From positions 310,001-374,000 of the forward strand of contig CAJXOG010000002.1 of assembly GCA_913057775.1 (NCBI GenBank): a stretch of 64,000 bases of DNA, given 5' to 3'. Origin of the DNA: an uncultured Fodinibius sp. (GTDB taxonomy: Bacteria > Bacteroidota > Rhodothermia > Balneolales > Balneolaceae). Positions 17,281-25,119 of the stretch are shown here, one piece after another; the stretch's first letter is position 1; the number at the start of each line of letters is the position of its first letter. The notes under the pieces were generated by a model. That model was given only the letters and a program-made list of their open reading frames with translations. It had not been told where the DNA came from and made no database searches. The position numbers and the translations under genes are program-made.

Positions 17281-17700
17281 ATGGATATAGTTAGCAAAGA
17301 GATTACGATTGGAGCTGAGGGATTTTCGGGTATCAAAAATATTACGGAAGAAGTGAGGCATTTTGCTGAAGAAAGCGGGTTTTCGGATGGTATCATCCAT
17401 ATTTTTCCAATTGGCTCTACCGCTTCGATATCAACGATAGAATTTGAGCCTGCGCTGGTGCAAGATATGAAAGATAAACTGGAAGAATTTGCTCCACACG
17501 ATCAGACTACGCGCCATGGCGAAACCTGGGGTGATGACAACGGCTTTTCGCACATGCGTGCTACCATGATGGGACCGGGAATAACGGTGCCGTTGCATGA
17601 TGGTAAGCCGGTACTGGGAACTTGGCAGCAGGTTGTGATTTTAAATCACGATAATAAATCGAGGGATCGCAGGATCTTTTTGCAGGTAATGGGGAAATAG
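17281..17700 (+). CDS. YjbQ/UPF0047 family protein
   Basis: Small trimeric protein of the UPF0047 family, 139 residues. Conserved blocks are GIIHIFPIGSTASIST near residues 37-52, the RHGETWGDDNGFSHMRA stretch (about 79-95) with its metal-binding-type histidines, and the C-terminal LGTWQQVV. Members have been reported to have weak thiamine-phosphate synthase activity, but the true role is unsettled. It begins one base after the hydrolase stop. Confidence 0.88.
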   Translation: MDIVSKEITIGAEGFSGIKNITEEVRHFAEESGFSDGIIHIFPIGSTASISTIEFEPALVQDMKDKLEEFAPHDQTTRHGETWGDDNGFSHMRATMMGPGITVPLHDGKPVLGTWQQVVILNHDNKSRDRRIFLQVMGK

Positions 17701-17712
17701 TCCGGCGAAGTA

Positions 17713-18597
17713 CTAATCTGTTGTACTGTTTAAATGATAGCTTTGCACGACAGATTTCAGGAGGTCTGGTTTGTTAGTAAAGATGCCGGTGACACCACCC
17801 GCAATAAGCTTTTGCATTCGTCTTTTACTATCCACAGTGTAGATAAAAGTTGGGATGTTGTGCTTGTTGAGGTTAGCCATCCATTTCCTTTTTAGTTGCC
17901 GATAGCTACAGTTAAAAGCATCAACATTATATTTTTTAACGAGCTGGTGTGGCAGTAATCGGTTTGATTGATTCCTTTCATAGAGCAATGCTACAGCCAC
18001 ATTGGGATCTAGTTTTTTTAAATGACGAACGGCCCGATAGTCAAAACTGGAAAATAGCACGTGCTTTTCCATCCCATACTTTTTGACAAGCTGAAGTACT
18101 TTCTCTTCTATTCCGTTTTTAATCTGATTAGAAACAGCTTCGGTTTTAATTTCGATATTAAGGGCAATATTCCCTGACGCAAATTGCAGCGCTTCTTCCA
18201 GCGTGGGTATTTCCTGATCGGAGAATTTAGGGTTGAACCAGGAACCCGCATCTAATTTCTTGAGCTCTTTGAGTGTATAATGCTTTACATAGCTATTGCC
18301 GTTGGTATGCTTGTTAAGCTTGGCATCATGAAAAACAATTGGAATGCCGTCTTTGCTCATCATGACATCCAGCTCAATCATCTCGGCACCCATTTCCACT
18401 GCTTTTTCAAAAGCGATCATCGTATTTTCGGGATAATAAGCACTGGCACCACGGTGGGCGATGATGATAAAGTCGTCTCCATCATCGTTATAAAGTGCAG
18501 GTAAATTATACTGTTGCATCATAGATGACTGTGCTAGGCAGTTAACAGTTGCAATAGAGCCAAAAGCCAAGATAAGACAGAGGCACTTAATTCTCAT
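17713..18597 (-). CDS. exported glycerophosphodiester phosphodiesterase
   Basis: Hydrolyses glycerophosphodiesters to glycerol-3-phosphate and an alcohol. The TIM-barrel catalytic motifs are complete: AHRGASAYYPENT and the metal-binding ELDV and VFHD segments (within about residues 47-93 of the protein counted from 18597). Later EIKTE and the terminal GIFTNKP also fit. I chose the ATG at 18597 (MRIKCLCLILAFGS, a clean signal peptide ending near LAQ) over an upstream start at 18636, which adds an implausible Cys-rich leader. With this start the gene overlaps the upstream membrane protein gene by 11 bases. About 294 residues, periplasmic. Confidence 0.93.
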   Translation of the reverse strand: MRIKCLCLILAFGSIATVNCLAQSSMMQQYNLPALYNDDGDDFIIIAHRGASAYYPENTMIAFEKAVEMGAEMIELDVMMSKDGIPIVFHDAKLNKHTNGNSYVKHYTLKELKKLDAGSWFNPKFSDQEIPTLEEALQFASGNIALNIEIKTEAVSNQIKNGIEEKVLQLVKKYGMEKHVLFSSFDYRAVRHLKKLDPNVAVALLYERNQSNRLLPHQLVKKYNVDAFNCSYRQLKRKWMANLNKHNIPTFIYTVDSKRRMQKLIAGGVTGIFTNKPDLLKSVVQSYHLNSTTD

Positions 18598-18919
18598 GCT
18601 GTATTTTCCATTGCAGGTATTCCAACAGCTCATCAATTTGATTCTTTTGATAGAATATTAATCCTACGTTGATTGCAAAAACAGCAAAAATGATAATGAA
18701 AAAGGTTTGGCCGAGCTGGGTGATATCAAAATAAAAGGAGTAACCAAAAAACAGGATAGCCGCAATATTTACTGCAAGTTGAATCCACTTATTCCTTTTT
18801 TTCTTTTGAAGGGCATCTATTTGTCCGCTTTCGGGCAATGACAACTCGTCTTTCTTGAGGTGTATGGTAAGGTAAGATTGAAGTCGTTCCTGTGTGTCAG
18901 AATCGCTAAAATCCGTCAT
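18587..18919 (-). CDS. small two-helix membrane protein, unknown
   Basis: Not recognised. From the ATG at 18919 it has 110 residues: a polar acidic N-terminus, two adjacent transmembrane helices (about residues 45-62 and 66-87), then a charged helical tail likely facing the cytoplasm. A longer reading from 19018 exists but adds a stretch with odd Cys/His content that overlaps the upstream gene, so I reject it. TAA of the upstream gene and this ATG are separated by one base, and the next gene overlaps its end, so three genes are coupled. Confidence 0.6.
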   Translation of the reverse strand: MTDFSDSDTQERLQSYLTIHLKKDELSLPESGQIDALQKKKRNKWIQLAVNIAAILFFGYSFYFDITQLGQTFFIIIFAVFAINVGLIFYQKNQIDELLEYLQWKIQHEN

Positions 18920-18920
18920 A

Positions 18921-19268
18921 TTAGTTTTTGTGTTGCATGATCCGCTGCATAGCGTTGCGCAACAATGAATTATGATTATTTTTCTTTGCAACGGTAATAT
19001 ACAGAAGATAAAGACCAATCATAGTGGTTACACTGGCAACCATTATTAACGAGGTGGAAAGCCATTGCGGTTGGATAAGTCCCAGGACGGCAACTGTAAC
19101 GACCGCCAATCCCAAAAAGATCTGTGATACTGAAGCAATCATATAGAATGTTGAAAGTGAGTGGGTTTCCGCTACATAATGAGAAATAGCAGAATTATGT
19201 ATGGAATCCTTTATATTGGATGATTCGGAGGATGGAAACGAATCATCTTCTGGGTTCTTATTTTTCAT
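18921..19268 (-). CDS. small two-helix membrane protein, unknown
   Basis: The 115 residues start with a Ser/Asp/Glu-rich soluble segment (1-40), then two transmembrane helices (about 43-64 and 72-92) and a basic tail. Overall shape resembles the next gene downstream, suggesting that the two may pair or be distant duplicates. No function can be assigned. It is the first gene of the minus-strand set ending with the glycerophosphodiesterase. Confidence 0.55.
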   Translation of the reverse strand: MKNKNPEDDSFPSSESSNIKDSIHNSAISHYVAETHSLSTFYMIASVSQIFLGLAVVTVAVLGLIQPQWLSTSLIMVASVTTMIGLYLLYITVAKKNNHNSLLRNAMQRIMQHKN

Positions 19269-19347
19269 GGTTATACCCTTTTTTAATGAACCGTTAAGTA
19301 CTTATAAGTTAAACGAAATTATTAATATTTCAATTCCCTGATTTATC

Positions 19348-20103
19348 ATGACAGAAAGTGATACAAATATTTATGTCTATGGTCGCAACTCTATTGAAGA
19401 AGCATTGAGGAACGAAGCCGAACGCATGCAAAAGATTTTTGTGCGCGATTCACTGCACGACTCTCAACTCTCAGAGATCTTTAATTTAGCATCCCAACAT
19501 CGTATACCTATTTCTCATGTCCCGGGATCTAAACTTAATGATCTTGTAGGAAGCGTAAATGACCAGGGTATAGTAGCACTGATGAGCCAGATATCGTATC
19601 AGGATTTTGGAAATTGGCTCGATACCGTTGACACATCTGATTACCCGGCTGTTCTGTTGCTGGATGAGATTGAAGATCCAGGGAATCTTGGTGCTATGCT
19701 CCGAACAGCTGCGGCAGCGGGAATATCGGCTGTCTTGGTTCCTAAACATCGACAGGCGCCGATAAATGCTACTGTTCATAAGACATCGGCAGGTACAGCG
19801 GGTCGTATCCCTATTGTTCGTGTTGGCAATCTCAATCAATCCATAATGAAGCTAAAAGATGAGGGATTTTGGATCGGAGGCCTGGATATGGAAGGAGATA
19901 AAGAACTGTGGGATTTGGTAGTCGATCGGCCAATGGCATTTGTCGTTGGCAATGAAGGCAGCGGCATCAGCCAGAAAACATTGGAGCACTGCGATTATAA
20001 ATTTCGTATTCCTATGGAAAACAATGTAGAATCGCTGAATGCATCCGTTAGCGCTGCGTTGATGTGCTACGAATGGCGGCGAAAAAGTAACCAAAACAAT
20101 TAG
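19348..20103 (+). CDS. rlmB: 23S rRNA 2'-O-methyltransferase, TrmH/RlmB family (SpoU)
   Basis: SAM-dependent ribose methyltransferase; RlmB modifies G2251 in the 23S rRNA P loop. An N-terminal substrate-binding domain (YGRNSIEEALR, residues 11-21) precedes the SPOUT knot. Knot motifs are EIEDPGNLGAMLRTAAAAG (about 107-125), VVGNEGSGI (about 195-203) and IPMENNVESLNASVSAAL (about 217-234). The length of 251 suits RlmB. Assignment among SpoU paralogues rests on the N-terminal domain, so the exact target is less sure than the family. Confidence 0.9.
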   Translation: MTESDTNIYVYGRNSIEEALRNEAERMQKIFVRDSLHDSQLSEIFNLASQHRIPISHVPGSKLNDLVGSVNDQGIVALMSQISYQDFGNWLDTVDTSDYPAVLLLDEIEDPGNLGAMLRTAAAAGISAVLVPKHRQAPINATVHKTSAGTAGRIPIVRVGNLNQSIMKLKDEGFWIGGLDMEGDKELWDLVVDRPMAFVVGNEGSGISQKTLEHCDYKFRIPMENNVESLNASVSAALMCYEWRRKSNQNN

Positions 20104-20134
20104 ATTTGCAATCTGATAGGCAAGCAGCTTTTAT

Positions 20135-20866
20135 ATGCCACAGAACCTCGTGATAATTGTTTTAGTCCAAGCCGTAATATTTGGCGTTATTCGGCTTTTG
20201 CCCCAAACGCATTCCATTTCACTCAAACAGTGGGGCAAAATAGCAATGGTGGGACTCGTTTATGGTGTTTCGATGGACATACTGCTTGGGATGGCCGGGA
20301 TTTTCGCTTATCTACCCGCTGGACCGGAATCAACGGCTGTTGAAGCTATAAATCTACCTATTTTTCTACTGATACTTAACGCTTTCGTTTCGTACGGGTT
20401 AGCCGTCGCTACCACAGCGTTGATTGCAGATTTCGTAGTTGGGAAAAATCATTCTCCGAATTTCCCCAAATATTTTACCGGTGCAATAATTGCAATTGGC
20501 GCGATGGGCATTTTCTTTTCAGCGCCAACAAGCTTTTTCATGATGATATCGTGTGGAGCTGTGCTGGTAGCAAGCGGAGAATTAGTTCTAACTTACACAA
20601 AAAAGTGCGGACCGTTGGTCTTACTACTTTCGGAGAAATCTGTCCTTCCCTTCTTGAAACTTTGGGCTTTTAGTATGATTATAGGCGCCAGTTACGAAAT
20701 TGCCAACTTGTTCTTTCCATTTTGGGTGTGGTCGCCCAGCGCCGAAATTCCAGATTCTTGGATTAGGATTTTGGTAATTGTGTTTGGCTATTTTGCTCTT
20801 TTCCACTCCATAGCTGTAATTTGGCATCTCATCAATCCTGAAAGCCAAAAGGATGGTAGTAAATAA
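20135..20866 (+). CDS. polytopic membrane protein of unknown function
   Basis: Not recognised. The 243 residues contain about seven hydrophobic helices, starting at residue 4 with no signal peptide. Conserved-looking elements are SMDILLGMAG (about residue 48), a central loop with Pro and Glu (AYLPAGPESTAVEA) and a YEIANLFFPFWVWSP segment near residue 190, which has the aromatic/acidic pattern of an enzymatic membrane pocket. Membrane lycopene-cyclase-like folds share such patterns, but I cannot claim homology. It follows rlmB by 31 bases and converges on namZ with only four bases between. Confidence 0.55.
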   Translation: MPQNLVIIVLVQAVIFGVIRLLPQTHSISLKQWGKIAMVGLVYGVSMDILLGMAGIFAYLPAGPESTAVEAINLPIFLLILNAFVSYGLAVATTALIADFVVGKNHSPNFPKYFTGAIIAIGAMGIFFSAPTSFFMMISCGAVLVASGELVLTYTKKCGPLVLLLSEKSVLPFLKLWAFSMIIGASYEIANLFFPFWVWSPSAEIPDSWIRILVIVFGYFALFHSIAVIWHLINPESQKDGSK

Positions 20867-20870
20867 CTGT

Positions 20871-22100
20871 TTAGTCGTATAGCAAGTAGGGTTCTCGAAA
20901 CTGAGAAAATTGTTCGGCAGTTTCGGTCCAATTTTGAGAATAGGAATCATTTTTGACTTGGTCTAAAAACGAAGATTTATCGATTCCGGTCAGTTTTTCG
21001 ATATAATCGTTGACGGATGCGTCCGGCGTAGCCTCCAGCATAATTACAAAAAGCTCAATGCCAAATTTAACCGGATCAAAACCTTTGGGATTGGTCACCT
21101 GAATTTGCACGCCGTGGCAACGCTCCCCCTCAAAATCGGGATTCGGTGCCTTACCGAGGATGGATTTTGGTTTAAAGGTGATACGCTCGACGTTAATGCC
21201 CGAGAAATTTCTGCGAAGATGGGCAATGTGGTTGGTCGTCAGCTCTGTACTTGGCGCTCCAATCATCAGAAATGGGTCGGGTGTGCCCCTTCCTTCTGAA
21301 ATATTTATTCCCTCAAACAAGACGGTGCCTAAATAGACATAAGCGTGATAAAAGCTGGGCAGGTTGGGAGAGGGTGGAATCCAATCGAGACCTGTTTGGG
21401 GCCACTTCATTGAGCGGTTCCACCCCTGCATTGGGATTACCCGGACCGTTGCTTGCCCGGCATTATCAATCCATTGTTCCCCAATCATCATTTTTACTAA
21501 TTCGCCAAGCGTCATCCCGTGTACCATGGGAATGGGGTATTTGCCCACAAACGAGCGGTGTTTGTTTTGTATCATCCATCCTGAAATCAAGTCGCCGGCG
21601 GGATTAGGTCGGTCTAAAATCCAGACGGGAATATCTTGGCCAGCCGCTGCTTCGATGATATTACCCAGTGTAGCATTGTAGGTATAGAATCGAGCTCCAA
21701 CATCCTGAATATCGAAAAGCAGGATATCTATTTTTTCGAGCATTTTGGGAGTAGGAGTACGGGTTCTGCCGTAGAGCGAAAAAACGGGCAGGCCGGTGGA
21801 TTGGTCAATGCCATCTTTAATAGTTTCTCCTGCTCCAACATCTCCACGGAAACCGTGTTCGGGAGCAAAAAGTGCGGTGATATTAATATCACGAGCAAGT
21901 AAGGTGTCAAGCATATGCGAGCCGTCGACGCGGGCGGTGGGATTCATAACCAGACCCACGCGTTTGCCTTCCAGCTCATCAAGGTGATTGTCGAGCAACA
22001 CTTGAGCACCTACTTTTACCGTTGGCTGTGATTGGGTTAGGCTACAGCCCATAATGATTAAACATGCGCAAACGGTAAGCAGGGCAGTAATAGCTCGCAT
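20871..22100 (-). CDS. namZ: exo-beta-N-acetylmuramidase NamZ-like lipoprotein (DUF1343)
   Basis: DUF1343 protein; characterised NamZ removes terminal MurNAc from peptidoglycan fragments. A lipoprotein signal with lipobox IMGCS places Cys19 as the lipidated residue. The family blocks LVMNPTARVDG, LFAPEHGFRGD (about 77-87), the SLYGRTRTP loop, LFDIQDVGARFYTY (about 128-141) and WILDRPNP (about 159-166) are all present. The 409 residues are standard. It would act in the periplasm or at the outer membrane in cell-wall recycling. It lies 15 bases after ndk on the same strand. Confidence 0.88.
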   Translation of the reverse strand: MRAITALLTVCACLIIMGCSLTQSQPTVKVGAQVLLDNHLDELEGKRVGLVMNPTARVDGSHMLDTLLARDINITALFAPEHGFRGDVGAGETIKDGIDQSTGLPVFSLYGRTRTPTPKMLEKIDILLFDIQDVGARFYTYNATLGNIIEAAAGQDIPVWILDRPNPAGDLISGWMIQNKHRSFVGKYPIPMVHGMTLGELVKMMIGEQWIDNAGQATVRVIPMQGWNRSMKWPQTGLDWIPPSPNLPSFYHAYVYLGTVLFEGINISEGRGTPDPFLMIGAPSTELTTNHIAHLRRNFSGINVERITFKPKSILGKAPNPDFEGERCHGVQIQVTNPKGFDPVKFGIELFVIMLEATPDASVNDYIEKLTGIDKSSFLDQVKNDSYSQNWTETAEQFSQFREPYLLYD

Positions 22101-22115
22101 ATCCTCGAAATTTGA

Positions 22116-22547
22116 TTAGGCTTTATTAGCCACTACTTCAGCTTCAGAAAAGAAATATGCGGCTTCTTTTTGGCCGTTTGCAACAGAGTCGGAGCCGTGG
22201 ATGATATTTTCGCCTACGCTGTCTGCAAAGTCGGCGCGAATGGTTCCTTCTTCAGCTTCACTGGGATCAGTAGCACCAATAAATTCGCGGAAATCTTCGA
22301 TAGCGTTTTCTTTTTCGAGAATCATGGGCACACAGGGACCACTGCTCATGAATTCAACAAGCTCATCAAAAAATGGGCGTTCTTTGTGAACGGCATAAAA
22401 TCCGCCTGCAGTATCTTTGGTCAGACGAGTCATTTTCATCGCAACAATGCGAAAGCCGGCTTCTTGAATGCGGCGGGTAACTTCCCCAATTAGATTTTTT
22501 CGTACGCAATCTGGTTTTAGGATCGTGAGAGTTCGTTCTACTGCCAT
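22116..22547 (-). CDS. ndk: nucleoside diphosphate kinase
   Basis: Transfers phosphate from ATP to other NDPs through a phosphohistidine. The 143 residues match the family; the N-terminal [15 protein letters not shown] and the active-site NIIHGSDS with His117 are intact. The upstream side (134 bases) separates it from the divergent adenylate cyclase gene, so each has its own promoter. namZ follows after 15 bases. Confidence 0.97.
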   Translation of the reverse strand: MAVERTLTILKPDCVRKNLIGEVTRRIQEAGFRIVAMKMTRLTKDTAGGFYAVHKERPFFDELVEFMSSGPCVPMILEKENAIEDFREFIGATDPSEAEEGTIRADFADSVGENIIHGSDSVANGQKEAAYFFSEAEVVANKA

Positions 22548-22681
22548 AAAATGAATTTAATGATTTGTAACAGATTAGTGTTTCTATGCTCTTTTAAATA
22601 AAGGACATAAATATAACGCTTACTGCACTAATTCACGAAGTCAATTGTGCAGAACTTTTGCTTATAAATAGGTTTAAATAA

Positions 22682-24529
22682 ATGGTTAATCATAAGACAG
22701 TACAATTATCTTGGAGCTGGCAGCTCAACGCTCTGCCAGAAGAGATTTGGCCATTTATTACGGATACTAATCGCTTGTTTAAGGATCTGAAACAGCCGAG
22801 CATTCAGAAAGTTCATATTACACAGTCGGTAGATCAGGATTTAATTCAGCTCTCTTATAATGGGATTAACCGTTATGAGGTTTGGGAAGAAGAGCCTTTT
22901 GAATGGGAATATCCATTTCGCTTTGGTGTAGTTCGACATTACCAGTCGGGGGCGTTTAAGGATTTGAAAATCCAGGTTGACTTAAAGGAAAATGGAAAGG
23001 GAAGCCGGTTAATTGTTAAGCTTTGGGCCATCCCTCGTAATAAACTCCTTTCGTTTTGGACCACGCTAAAACTCAAAACGATGGTAAGGGGACGTTTTAA
23101 AAATGTAATTGCTACCTATGATCAGTTAGCAATAAGTGATCGCCAGCATTATCAGATTGCTAATAATAAAGGATTGGTCCGCGGGGGTGAAAAGCGACTT
23201 CGCCAAATTAAAGAAGAGCTGTACAATAGCCAGGTTGATGGCGCTGTATTGGAGCGATTGATTGATTTTATTCGTCGTGCAGATGATTTGGAACTACAGC
23301 ATATTTCTCCACTGAAACTTGCAGAGCAGTGGAATTTGTCTAAGGAGAAGGTTTTTGATGTTTTTATCCATGCGGCAAAAGCCAACCTGTTAAATTTTAA
23401 CTGGGATTTGTATTGCCCTTCTTGTAGAAGCATTCAGGAATCGGTAAAAACGTTAAACCAGATTCATGAGCCGATTTATTGCGATCATTGTGAGCAGGAA
23501 TTCAAGGTCAATTTCAATAAAACAGTTCAGCTCAGTTTTACTCCTCATCCGTTAATCCGCAAAATAAATAGGGGTCAATATTGTATTCGGGGACCACAGC
23601 AGAAGTCACACGTGGTGTTGCAGCAGTATCTTAAACCCGGACAAAAGCGTTATTTGATGACGGATTTAAAATCCGGAGAATTTATTTTGCGATCGACTCA
23701 GTCAAAAGGTGCGGCAATGGTGCATGTGGATCAGGATGGAGATGATACGGTTCATGTAAATATTAGCCCATCGGGACTTACCGGTGAAGAGGTTCATGTT
23801 GCAAACAGCCCCAATTTAAGTATTGAAAATACGACTGATAAAAATCAGCTGATTACTCTCGAGCGCAAGAGCTGGTCTCTGCACGGAGTGAGTGCTGCTC
23901 GGGCAACATCGTCGCAGCTGTTTCGCAATCTTTTTGCGAATGAAGTACTGCGCAAGGGTGAAAAGATATCAGTCGATAACCTGACATTGATGTTTACTGA
24001 TTTGTTTGATTCAGCGGGTATGTATAACGAGGAAGGAGATGACAAGGCTGTGGGACAGGTCATCGATCACTTTGAGATCCTGCATAAGGTTGTTTCCAAA
24101 GAGAATGGTGCTATTGTTAAAACAATTGGCGATTCGGTAATGGCGGTATTTTGTGAGCCCGACCAAGCCTTACGAGCGTATCTGAGGGCTCAGAAAATCA
24201 TATCGGATGACGAACGCTTTACCGATGACTTTCAGCTTAAGGCCGGTATTCATCAGGGGAGCTGTGTGGCTGTTAATCTCAATAGTCGTATCGATTATTT
24301 TGGTTCTACAGTTAATATTGCTTCCCGGTTTGTGGATTATGCATCAGAAAACGAGCTCATTGTTTCCCAGAAAGTATTTAGCAAGTATAACTTGCAAGAA
24401 ATGCTTGAGGAATCTGACAATAAAGGGAGAGTTGAGGACATGAATATTCGTCTTAAGGGATTTGATAAAGAATCTTTTTCCATCAAGAGAATTCAAATAA
24501 GTGATTCTCCACTTCGACTTGCAATATAG
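22682..24529 (+). CDS. multidomain class III adenylate cyclase
   Basis: Expected to make cyclic AMP. The first 150 residues look like an SRPBCC/START-type fold (W.LNALPEEIWPFITDTNR opening, then repeated beta strands). A helical region follows (170-240). A zinc-ribbon-like CPSC (245-248) ... CDHC (267-270) comes next, then a beta-rich segment (280-400). The cyclase domain covers about 433-600. Metal aspartates are Asp440 (FTDLFDS) and Asp484 (KTIGDS). The adenine-selecting pair is Lys480 and Asp538, and the transition-state pair Asn545 and Arg549 in GSTVNIASR. All key residues are present, so it should be active. No membrane segment. The arrangement resembles DUF5939-cyclases. Confidence 0.85.
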   Translation: MVNHKTVQLSWSWQLNALPEEIWPFITDTNRLFKDLKQPSIQKVHITQSVDQDLIQLSYNGINRYEVWEEEPFEWEYPFRFGVVRHYQSGAFKDLKIQVDLKENGKGSRLIVKLWAIPRNKLLSFWTTLKLKTMVRGRFKNVIATYDQLAISDRQHYQIANNKGLVRGGEKRLRQIKEELYNSQVDGAVLERLIDFIRRADDLELQHISPLKLAEQWNLSKEKVFDVFIHAAKANLLNFNWDLYCPSCRSIQESVKTLNQIHEPIYCDHCEQEFKVNFNKTVQLSFTPHPLIRKINRGQYCIRGPQQKSHVVLQQYLKPGQKRYLMTDLKSGEFILRSTQSKGAAMVHVDQDGDDTVHVNISPSGLTGEEVHVANSPNLSIENTTDKNQLITLERKSWSLHGVSAARATSSQLFRNLFANEVLRKGEKISVDNLTLMFTDLFDSAGMYNEEGDDKAVGQVIDHFEILHKVVSKENGAIVKTIGDSVMAVFCEPDQALRAYLRAQKIISDDERFTDDFQLKAGIHQGSCVAVNLNSRIDYFGSTVNIASRFVDYASENELIVSQKVFSKYNLQEMLEESDNKGRVEDMNIRLKGFDKESFSIKRIQISDSPLRLAI

Positions 24530-24624
24530 GGCTGATTTCATATCTAAATTATAGCTTGAGAGCCACCTCTACTTACCGTAGCTTATCTGCTGAACACATT
24601 ATTTTTAAAAATTATATATCTGAT

Positions 24625-25119
24625 ATGAGCGCAAAAGAAGATTCCCATCAGCCTGTTGCACCCGGAGCAAAAAAGATGAAAAAAAAGAAGAATATTGCAC
24701 TTATTGCCCACGATAACCGCAAAAAAGATTTAATCGACTGGTGCGATTTTAACAGGGGATCGCTTTCAAAACATAACTTGTTCGGAACGGGTACGACAGG
24801 TAAAATGATTGCCGACAAGGTAGGATTGGATGTAAATCGCTTTAATAGTGGGCCGCTGGGGGGCGACTTGCAAATTGGAGCTGCCATTGCAGAAAATAAG
24901 ATTGAGATGATGATTTTTTTCTGGGATCCGCTACAGGCCCAGCCACACGATGTGGATGTAAAAGCACTGCTGCGGATTGGAGTGCTTTATAACATTCCGA
25001 TGGCGTGCAACCGCTCGTCAGCCGACTTCATGATTTCAACCGATCTGATTGACGAGGAGTACGACCGCTTTATCGTAGATTACAGCGAACGTTTTTCAAA
25101 AGATGTAGATAAAAAATAG
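24625..25119 (+). CDS. mgsA: methylglyoxal synthase
   Basis: Converts dihydroxyacetone phosphate to methylglyoxal, bypassing lower glycolysis when phosphate is short. The core motifs are GTGTTGKMIADK, SGPLGGDLQIGA with the catalytic aspartate, and the FFWDPLQAQPHDVDVKALLR block with the active-site histidine. I use the ATG at 24625 (MSAKEDSHQ), giving 164 residues; an earlier TTG at 24556 only adds non-conserved sequence. A lysine-rich linker (KKMKKKK) precedes the fold. Its stop is directly followed by the next start, so it is coupled to the SPATA20-like gene. Confidence 0.94.
   Translation: MSAKEDSHQPVAPGAKKMKKKKNIALIAHDNRKKDLIDWCDFNRGSLSKHNLFGTGTTGKMIADKVGLDVNRFNSGPLGGDLQIGAAIAENKIEMMIFFWDPLQAQPHDVDVKALLRIGVLYNIPMACNRSSADFMISTDLIDEEYDRFIVDYSERFSKDVDKK

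Noticed and set aside
17713-18636. Longer glycerophosphodiesterase start at 18636
   Set aside because: It places 13 residues before an otherwise clean signal peptide and deepens the overlap with the upstream gene.
24556-24624. TTG-initiated 23-residue N-terminal extension of mgsA
   Set aside because: No family conservation, no ribosome binding site, and the ATG at 24625 precedes the conserved part.
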